NCBI GenBank assembly: GCA_002159155.1 | Contig: LZRQ01000153.1 | Location: forward strand, 1 to 8,507 | DNA from: Firmicutes bacterium ZCTH02-B6 | GTDB lineage: Bacteria > Bacillota > Limnochordia > Limnochordales > ZCTH02-B6 | Direction: 5' to 3' | DNA: 8,507 bases | Shown here: one piece after another, positions 1 through 6,100 of the stretch | Position numbering within the stretch: position 1 is the stretch's first letter | Layout: each line of letters starts with the position of its first letter | Notes under the pieces: generated by a model | What the model was told of the DNA's origin: nothing | The model's database searches: none | Seen by the model: only the letters and a program-made list of their open reading frames with translations | Position numbers and translations under genes: made by a program

Positions 1-1092
1 GGCAAGGGGTGTCAGTTCTGCCGGCAGCGCAAACAGGGCACGAAAAACGAAGCCCGCCGCTGCCGCAGCGGACATGGCCAAGAGGCAGGAGCTCAGCACG
101 AGTCCGATCCCTATGCTGGCACGGTAGCAGACGGCCCTTGACGGGCCGTCTTTTCCTATCACGAGACTGACCTGGTGCACCATGTTGGCCGGCCCGACGA
201 ATAAGCGGGCGAACTGCCATCTCAGGGCAAACACGGCCAGCGAAACCGTGGGGTTCAAGCCGCGGGCCATCGTTCCGTCCAAGATGGGTTGGGTAATGGT
301 TTTCAGGTACGTCTGCGCGAAGAGAGGGAGCAAGAAGAGGAAAACCGCCCGGTAGCTGGTAGCAATCCCCGGCTCCTCGGGGCGAAATACCCGGTTCCAT
401 GAGTACCTTCCCTTAAGGATCAGAAACCTTAAAATGATCCCCTCCACCAGGATGACGGTGACCAGCGCCGCCGCCCCGAGCACGACTCCCGGCGTGCTTT
501 GTCCCAACATGAGAAAGAGGGCCATGAGCAAGGCGCAAAGCACCGGCCGCGAGACGGCGCCCACCAGCACGTTGTTGGTGACCTTGTTCGCGATCAACAT
601 GCCTTGCTGAAACGAGCGCCAGGCCATAACGACGGGCATCGGCAGGAAAACGGCCATGGCCGCGCGGGCACCGTCGGCCACGGGCGCGGTGAGGCCCAGC
701 ACGTGCGCGAACAGCCAGTCCCCAAAAGGGGTCAACGCCGTGACGCCGATGCAGGCCATCATGAACAGCGCCTGGGCAACGACGGCCTTTAAGACCATCT
801 CATAGGAACGCTCGCTTTTCACCAGCGCCACAGTGGCAGGCCGGATCGTCTGGAGGAAACTGTCGATGAGGGAGAGCACGCCTCGCGCAACCCCATAGGC
901 GGCCAGCGTGATGGTGGGGTCCGGGGTGCGCGCCAGGCCCGCGTTGACAATGCTGTTGGTGCTCATGTTGGCCACAGCGGTGAAACACAGCGGCACGTAA
1001 AAGCGGAGGACCGAGCGGTAGCTGGCGCCAGCACGGTGTTCCTCGGCGGGGGTCGTCTCGTCGGAAGGCGCGGCGGCGTTCACGGGCGGCAT
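1..1092 (-). CDS. ANKH-like MATE/MOP-superfamily membrane transporter (C-terminus outside window)
   Basis: The frame is open from the ATG at 1092 to the window edge, giving 364 residues without a stop. The protein is strongly hydrophobic, with membrane segments at roughly residues 28-45, 62-92, 102-122, 142-160, 175-196, 202-226, 248-268, 282-300 and 325-352. Two halves resemble each other: a VPL segment at 33-35 followed by GLARTPDPTITLAAY (52-66), and an LPL segment at 255-257 followed by MARGLNPTVSLAVF (275-288). This is the two-lobe architecture of MOP-superfamily transporters. The first segment (LRF-VPL, NAGLA, LAAYG, ALVKS) and a later MAW motif (156-158) match, as I remember it, vertebrate ANKH (progressive ankylosis protein), which exports ATP/citrate and thereby pyrophosphate. 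ANKH is about 490 aa, so about a quarter is missing here. The substrate in bacteria is not known to me. AAGGAGG lies only 2 nt before the ATG; the in-frame GTG at 1083 has an 11-nt spacer and is an alternative start. It is transcribed divergently from the secretion operon. Confidence 0.85.
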   Translation of the reverse strand, partial: MPPVNAAAPSDETTPAEEHRAGASYRSVLRFYVPLCFTAVANMSTNSIVNAGLARTPDPTITLAAYGVARGVLSLIDSFLQTIRPATVALVKSERSYEMVLKAVVAQALFMMACIGVTALTPFGDWLFAHVLGLTAPVADGARAAMAVFLPMPVVMAWRSFQQGMLIANKVTNNVLVGAVSRPVLCALLMALFLMLGQSTPGVVLGAAALVTVILVEGIILRFLILKGRYSWNRVFRPEEPGIATSYRAVFLFLLPLFAQTYLKTITQPILDGTMARGLNPTVSLAVFALRWQFARLFVGPANMVHQVSLVIGKDGPSRAVCYRASIGIGLVLSSCLLAMSAAAAAGFVFRALFALPAELTPLA

Positions 1093-1102
1093 CCCCTCCT
1101 TT
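1093..1102 (-). promoter_or_regulatory. Ribosome binding site of the ANKH-like gene
   Basis: On the minus strand the sequence AAAGGAGGGG abuts the ATG at 1092. The core AAGGAGG (1101-1095) is a very strong Shine-Dalgarno match but sits only 2 nt from that ATG. The GTG three codons further in (1083-1081) is 11 nt away, so the true start could be either one. Confidence 0.6.
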
Positions 1103-1164
1103 CCCAACGGCCCGCCGTGTACGTTGCAGGCCTCAGGAAGTCACTGGATATCTTCGCACTTGGT

Positions 1165-1178
1165 CGGGAAAGTTCCCG
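1165..1178. repeat. Inverted repeat CGGGAA-AG-TTCCCG
   Basis: A perfect 6-bp inverted repeat with a 2-bp centre lies in the intergenic region, about 75 bp upstream of the ANKH-like start codon. Its size and symmetry would fit an operator for a dimeric repressor of the minus-strand gene. No promoter hexamers could be recognised next to it, so this role is only a guess. Confidence 0.35.
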
Positions 1179-1223
1179 CCGCGCGCCGCGGGACGGGGAT
1201 GGGGCCAGCGTGCCAGCGCGTTG

Positions 1224-1262
1224 CCGGCCGCAGGCCGGGTCGGCAGCCGGCTGTCTTGCCGG
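1224..1262. repeat. Tandem GC-rich hairpins in the intergenic region
   Basis: CCGGCC (1224-1229) pairs perfectly with GGCCGG (1233-1238) around a GCA loop, and CCGGC (1247-1251) pairs with GCCGG (1258-1262) around TGTCTT. No T-tract follows on either strand, so neither is a normal Rho-independent terminator. If the minus-strand promoter is upstream (position above 1262), they would fold in the leader RNA of the ANKH-like gene. They may equally be a by-product of GC-rich sequence. Confidence 0.3.
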
Positions 1263-1316
1263 AGTTGAGACGCAACCAATAAGAGGATTTTTGGGGAAAA
1301 AATGTAATTCTGTGGG

Positions 1317-1364
1317 GCGTGTAAGCGTTGTGCAACCCGCGTGTAAGCGTCGGGTAAGCGGCGC
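1317..1364 (+). promoter_or_regulatory. Array of 11-bp-phased GTAAGCG direct repeats (putative response-regulator site)
   Basis: GTAAGCG occurs at 1321, 1343 and 1354, offsets of 22 and 11 bp, with a degenerate copy GCAACCC at 1332. The four units therefore sit on one face of the helix. Two of them extend to a perfect 12-bp repeat, GCGTGTAAGCGT, at 1317-1328 and 1339-1350. Direct repeats with 11-bp period are typical of OmpR/PhoB-family response regulators, which bind head to tail and activate promoters whose -35 region is replaced by the last repeat. The array lies between the divergent genes and faces the secretion operon. The regulator is not in this window. Confidence 0.55.
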
Positions 1365-1382
1365 GCGTCATGCTGGGATTAA
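1354..1382 (+). promoter_or_regulatory. Possible activator-dependent promoter of the secretion operon
   Basis: GATTAA at 1377-1382 is a weak -10 candidate placed 17 bp after GTAAGC (1354-1359), the last phased repeat, which would occupy the -35 position. There is no TTGACA-like element, as expected for a promoter that needs a bound activator. Transcription would begin near 1389. The call rests on spacing more than on sequence match. Confidence 0.25.
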
Positions 1383-1400
1383 GAGTCCCGGTTTTTGTTT
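1373..1400 (+). terminator. Small hairpin followed by a T-tract, terminator-like
   Basis: CTGGGA (1373-1378) pairs with TCCCGG (1386-1391), one pair being a T-G wobble, around a 7-nt loop, and TTTTTGTTT follows. The layout is that of a short intrinsic terminator. The 6-bp stem is weak. It lies downstream of the phased repeats and upstream of the leader ORF, so it could stop readthrough or attenuate a transcript begun further upstream. It overlaps the proposed -10 box, so transcripts starting near 1389 would not contain it. Confidence 0.35.
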
Positions 1401-1425
1401 AAAAGGAAGACACCCTCCGACGAAC

Positions 1426-1435
1426 AGGAGGAGAG
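1426..1435 (+). promoter_or_regulatory. Ribosome binding site for the leader ORF
   Basis: AGGAGG (1426-1431) lies 4 nt before the GTG at 1436 and is the only strong Shine-Dalgarno sequence upstream of the secretion operon. The porin ATG at 1504 has no purine-rich stretch in the preceding 25 nt. Ribosomes recruited here are therefore likely to feed the porin by coupling. Confidence 0.5.
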
Positions 1436-1507
1436 GTGCGTTTTGGGACGTGCACTAGCGCTGGTTGCTCGGGGTTCGTCGCCGATCGCACCCAAACACG
1501 GCCATGA
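1436..1507 (+). CDS. Putative 23-aa leader peptide coupled to tpsB
   Basis: A GTG codon preceded by AGGAGG opens a frame of 23 codons, starting MRFGTCTSAGC and ending RTQTRP, whose TGA (1505-1507) overlaps the porin start codon as ATGA. The peptide has Cys at residues 6 and 11, no hydrophobic segment and no resemblance to a family I know. Its likely value is positional: terminating ribosomes would restart at the ATG of a gene that lacks its own binding site. It is not a classical attenuation leader, since there is no run of one codon. It could instead be an accidental frame, but the combination of strong binding site, short length and exact stop/start overlap favours a real coupling ORF. Confidence 0.45.
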   Translation: MRFGTCTSAGCSGFVADRTQTRP

Positions 1508-3144
1508 AACAACTCCGAGCCAGGGGTTTAGTGCACTCCGTATGGGCCGCGGTGGCCCTCTGTTTGGCGGCCGGGATCGGCGTCGCCCTCCGGCCTGAAC
1601 CCGCCCTCGCCCAGTCTCCGGCTCAGCCAGGCTCCGCCGCCGAGCTCACCGTCGTGGTGGGCGAGGTGGTGGTGGAAGGCGGCTTTGAGGAGCTGGCCCC
1701 CGTCACGGAGGAGCTGGCCAACTTCTTCCGCGGCCGCCGCTCGACCGCCGGCGAGCTGGAGGCGCTCGCTTTTGCGCTGGAGCAGCTGTACCAGCAAGCC
1801 GGGTACATGCTGGCCCGGGTCGCCATCCCGCCCCAGGAAGTCACCGACGGGGGCACCTTTCACCTGCTTGTCATTGACGGGTATATCGAGGCGGTTCACC
1901 TGGACGGCGTGCCGTCCAAGGCCCGGCCGTACCTGGAGCGGCTTTTCGGCCGGCTCGTCAATCGCTCCCGGCTTACGGCGGCGGAGTTTGAGCGGGTCGT
2001 GCTCCTTGCGCGCCAGGCGCCCGGGATGACGGTCCGCACAACTCTGGTGCCCGGTGACGGGACGGGCGCGGCGGTGCTGGTGGTCGAGGCCGAGCACACC
2101 GCCTACAGCGGTTCTGCCAGTTTCACGTCCCGGCTCGATGTGCCCAACCCGGCCTGGGCCGTCGCTGCATCGGTGCAGCTCAACCAGCCCTTTGGCCGGG
2201 GCGAGCAGATCAGCCTCCATTTCTCCGCGCCCTTCTCAAGCCTTTTCCCGCAGCCAGGCGTTCAGGGCCGGCGCCACTCGGGCGGAGGCACGGTGACGTG
2301 GCCGCTGAACGCGGACGGCCTCCAACTGCAGGTCGGCTTTGCCGCCTCGGAGACGTACACCCCTTCACCCATCTGGCTAATCCCGCCGACCGTTACCCGG
2401 TTCCAGCGGGTGTCCGCACAGGTGAGCAAACCCGTTGAACTGGCCCAAGACAGCGAACATCGCGTCAGCCTGGCCCTCGAGCGCATCGATCAGGTCTGGG
2501 AGGCGCCGGACTTTGCCGCCGAGCTGACCCGCGACGACCAGGTCGTCGCGCGCCTCAGCACCAGCCTGCGCCGGGAGACGCCGGGCGGCGGATCGATCTC
2601 CTTGAGCTGGGAGTTGAGCCAGGGCGTCTCCGGGCTGTCCCGCAGCCGCGCCGAGGCGGAAGCCAGCGGCGTTCCGTTTTCCCAGCCCAGCGTCAATCTG
2701 GACTTTCACAAGGTGCTCTTTACCGCCCAATGGCGGCAGCCCGTAAGCGGAGGTCTGCTGTTGACGACGGCGTTCCGCCATCAGTTTGCCGTGGCGGGGC
2801 CCCTGCCGACGACGGAGCTGTTTAGCGCCAGCGGCACGGGCGGAGTAGGCAGCGCGGCCCTTGACGGCGCCGACAACGGGTGGACGTGGCGCAGTGAAGT
2901 GGAGCGGTCGTTTGCCCTCCTGGAGGGCCGCCTGCGGGTCAGTTTGTCCGCCTGGCTTGCGGCGGGCGCGTCCCACAACCCGGGAAGCGGGGCGATGTCC
3001 GGGAGCTTTTCGGGGATCAGCGTGGGGGGAGAGATGGGGGCTTGGCGCATGACGCTCGACTACAGCCAGGGCCGTGTGCGCGGCGGGACGGGGCCCGCGT
3101 CATACGGCGAGGAGCTGCAGGCCGGGGTGGAGGTGTTGTTCTGA
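1504..3144 (+). CDS. TpsB-type outer-membrane transporter (FhaC/ShlB/HecB family)
   Basis: This outer-membrane pore of a two-partner secretion system exports the product of the next gene. The ATG at 1504 gives 546 aa, in the family range of about 550-590. Residues 1-36 form a Sec signal peptide (hydrophobic 14-29, cleavage after ALA). The first POTRA domain spans about 47-136, with the family signature GYMLARVAIPPQ (100-111) and LLVIDGYIEAVHLDG. A second POTRA spans about 140-197. The rest alternates polar and hydrophobic residues like a beta barrel and ends in Phe546, the usual outer-membrane assembly signal. The mature protein has no cysteine. Oddly, the region that should carry the VRGY motif of loop L6 reads GGVGSAAL (446-453), and only about ten residues precede POTRA1, too few for the plug helix seen in FhaC. 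A TTG at 1465 would extend the frame but has no binding site and would bury the signal peptide. Confidence 0.93.
   Translation: MKQLRARGLVHSVWAAVALCLAAGIGVALRPEPALAQSPAQPGSAAELTVVVGEVVVEGGFEELAPVTEELANFFRGRRSTAGELEALAFALEQLYQQAGYMLARVAIPPQEVTDGGTFHLLVIDGYIEAVHLDGVPSKARPYLERLFGRLVNRSRLTAAEFERVVLLARQAPGMTVRTTLVPGDGTGAAVLVVEAEHTAYSGSASFTSRLDVPNPAWAVAASVQLNQPFGRGEQISLHFSAPFSSLFPQPGVQGRRHSGGGTVTWPLNADGLQLQVGFAASETYTPSPIWLIPPTVTRFQRVSAQVSKPVELAQDSEHRVSLALERIDQVWEAPDFAAELTRDDQVVARLSTSLRRETPGGGSISLSWELSQGVSGLSRSRAEAEASGVPFSQPSVNLDFHKVLFTAQWRQPVSGGLLLTTAFRHQFAVAGPLPTTELFSASGTGGVGSAALDGADNGWTWRSEVERSFALLEGRLRVSLSAWLAAGASHNPGSGAMSGSFSGISVGGEMGAWRMTLDYSQGRVRGGTGPASYGEELQAGVEVLF
3129..3135 (+). promoter_or_regulatory. 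Ribosome binding site of the tpsA-type gene
   Basis: GGAGGTG lies inside the last codons of the transporter gene, 8 nt before the ATG at 3144. The match and spacing are near optimal, so the exoprotein can be initiated independently as well as by coupling through the TGATG overlap. Confidence 0.75.
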
Positions 3145-6100
3145 TGGGACTCCTGGTGACGCGCCCAAGCGCGCGAACGGTCGGACGCCAGCGGCGGCCG
3201 GGACGCGTGGAGCGGCCCGGTCTTGCGGCCGCGACGACCGTCGTGGCGCTGCTGGCGGCGCTGTTGGCGGCCCCCGGGGCCTTGGGCCAGGAACTGCCTG
3301 TCGTGGACCCGGCCAATCCCGCCGGGGTCGTCATTACCACCGACACCTCGCCCAATCCGCAGATGACGATTACCCAGTCCGCAGAGAGGGCGGTCATCCG
3401 GTGGAGCTCCTTTAGCATTGGCCAGGACGCCGGCGTGCACTTCCTGCACCAGCAGGGCGCGAGGGCCGCGACTCTCAACATCGTCACCGGCAGCGGCGCC
3501 TCAATTCTTGCGGGAGAGCTGACCGCCACGGGCTCCGTTTTCCTGATCAACCCCCACGGCATCACCGTCACGGAAACCGGGGAAGTGAACACGGGCGGCA
3601 TGTTTGTGGCGTCCACATTGGCGGATGTCAACGAAACCGCGTTTCTCAACGGTGACGACCGGTTGGTTCTACAGGCGGCGAGCGGATCGCCGGCAGGCGA
3701 TGTGGCCAACGCCGGCTTAATTCGCGGCCGCGATGTGGCGCTGATCGGCGCCCGCGTGGCCAACAGCGGCGAGATCTTGGCCGCGCGCCTCGGCCGGGTT
3801 GCGCTGGCCTCAGGCTCCCACGCGGTGCTGGACCTCTCCGGTGACGGTTTTCTCCAGGTGCTGGCACCGGCGGATATCGCTGATGCCCTTGATACAGACG
3901 ACAGCCTGCCGCTGGTGGCCAACAGCGGGAGCATCGCGGCCGAAGGCGGCCTGGTGCACCTGGAGGCGTTTACGGCCTACAAGGCCGTCCGGCAAGCGAT
4001 CAACATGGGAGGCGTCATTGAGGCCCGCAATGTGTCAGGGGAGCCGGGGCGCATCGTCTTTGGCACCGGGGACGGGAGTCCTATCGTCGTCAGCGGCATC
4101 CTCGACGTGCGGCCGGCTGACGGGGAAACCGGGGCCAGCGGCGGCCAGGTGGAGATCGCTGGGAGCAAGGTCGCCCTCGATTTTACCAAGCTGCGCATCG
4201 GCGAGGGCGGGAGCTTTAGCCTCGCGGCCGACAGCATCCAGATACAGGCTCCTGTCAGCGACGACGACTGGGACGATTCTGCGTACGAGGAAGGCGACAC
4301 GACGTACATTTTCGATGAAGGCACGCCCGGCGGCCGCAGCGACATCGGCGACTTGTTGCGTGCGGGCGTCAACGTCCGCCTGCACGGGAACCGGGAAGTG
4401 ATGTGGGACGGCGGGATTATCATTACGTCCGCTGAGGTGGAGGAGCGCACCGTCAGCGGCAAGGCCGGCGATTTGCACCTTGTGGCCGGCGAACGAATTT
4501 TGCTTGACGGGGTCTTTCAGAACTACAACAGCAATTGGACGATGACCGTCAACGCGCGCCCGGTGTCGGGCATCCAGCTGGAAGAAGAGGACTGGACTGT
4601 CTATGCTTACATCGAAAACCGGGCCAACTTCATCAACAACAACGGCCATCTGACCATGCGAATTGTGGGCGGTGAGGAAAGCGCCGGACTTGCCGCCGGC
4701 GAGATCGACCTGCCGGAGCTTTTTAGCGGGGCGGGACTCACCGCCGAGATCGATAGACGCGCCAACGAATACGAGGACTCCTACATCGCCATCCGTGGAA
4801 ACATCATTGCGAGCGGTGACATCACCCTCAGCGGCCACCTGCGGACCATCCTGCAGACAACCGACGACCCCGCAACCCATATCGCCACCCTCAAGGGCGC
4901 CTCGGTCACGTGGACCACGGAGACCGAGGACAGGCTGATGGGCCTGTTCTTGCGCTTTATCGAAGTGCGCAACGGACGCGAGATCATGACCCGCTTCGGA
5001 CGAGGCGGGAGCTACGGCTCCCCCGGCGTGGACGGCGACGCGACCCGGCTAATCCTGGGAAGCAGCGGTGAGGGGTACAGCCGCCTCTACGGGGATTCGA
5101 ATCCGGGGCAAGCCGAGCTGGGCAGCCTCATTCTGAGCCTCGCGCCCCACAACAAGCGGCTGCCCGGGGAAGGGGCAAGGGAGCGCGGCTGGCTGCTCAC
5201 CAACATCCCCGAGGGCGGGATTCCGTTAACGGAAATCCTGGAACTCGGCTCCATCGCCGTCGACGGGCCGGGCCCCAAGGCCATCATCAGCGCCCTGCGA
5301 GGCGAGCCCTATTACCTGACGCTCGCGGCCACCGGTGAGATAGCTTTTAAGCCTGTCCAGATGGATGAAGTGGCCTACGAGGACCCAGATCTGGGCTGGG
5401 TCGAGGAAGCGCGTTGGGTGAGCGGCGCCGCGGGCGCTTACTGGATTAACCTGGCCCCCGACGACTTGGACGGTGACGGCAAAGGCGACGGAGCCAAGGT
5501 GACGTTGGAGATCTTGCCGCGCCCGCTCACCATCGAGGCGCTGATCCCGACGACGTACGTGTACGGAACGCCCGAACCGTTAGTCCACATTGACAACTTG
5601 GTGGAAGGCGACGACGTCGCACCGCTTGTCCTGCTGACCAAGGTCGTCAGAGACCATACGGAAACCGGCGGGGAGACCTTGCAGCGTGTCGGGGCCGGCT
5701 TCGGGCTGCCGGCGGAAGCCGACCGGGGAGAGTACATTTACAGCGTCCTTGACATCACCGGCGAGGACGCGCCCAACTACAACGTGGACGTGCGCTCGCT
5801 GCCAAGCGACGTGCGGTTTTTCATCAGCCCGCGAACCATCACCTACACCATCAGCGACCTAAGCCGGGTGTATGGGAGCGACGCGCTGCCGGCCGCCGAC
5901 CTTGACGGCTTGCTGGAGGCAGACAAGCTGTTTGTGCGGCCTGTGGTGGGGTTGTTTAAGGAAGGCGAACATGAGCCCAACTCCATACGGCTCGCCGTCG
6001 GCACCTACACCGCCAAAGTGGTAGGTCTCACGGGCGACCGGGCCCACAACTACGAGGTCGTGGTGGGACCAAGCGCCTATTTGACCGTCACGCCGCGAAC

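Noticed and set aside
1262..1290. Possible c-di-GMP riboswitch because of GACGCAACC near an adhesin operon
   Set aside because: The rest of the conserved GEMM core and the two expected stems are absent; only a short chance match remains.
1036..1458. Plus-strand 140-codon frame across the intergenic region
   Set aside because: It overlaps the start of the minus-strand transporter and the promoter repeats, has no binding site and resembles no protein.
1465..1503. Upstream TTG start for the transporter
   Set aside because: It has no Shine-Dalgarno sequence and would add 13 polar residues before a signal peptide that fits perfectly from the ATG at 1504.
3076..3087. VRGG near the transporter C-terminus as the missing VRGY motif
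   Set aside because: It is only about 20 residues from the end, in the last barrel strands, whereas L6 lies roughly 100 residues earlier and its flanking pattern is found at 434-467.
3017..3934. Long minus-strand open frame opposite the transporter end and exoprotein start
   Set aside because: It is rich in Arg, Pro, Ser and Ala with no domain, and lies opposite two well-supported genes. GC-rich genes commonly give such antisense frames.
4035..4880. Minus-strand open frame of 281 codons opposite the exoprotein
   Set aside because: It has low-complexity composition and no motif or convincing start, and the plus strand here encodes a continuous FHA-type protein.
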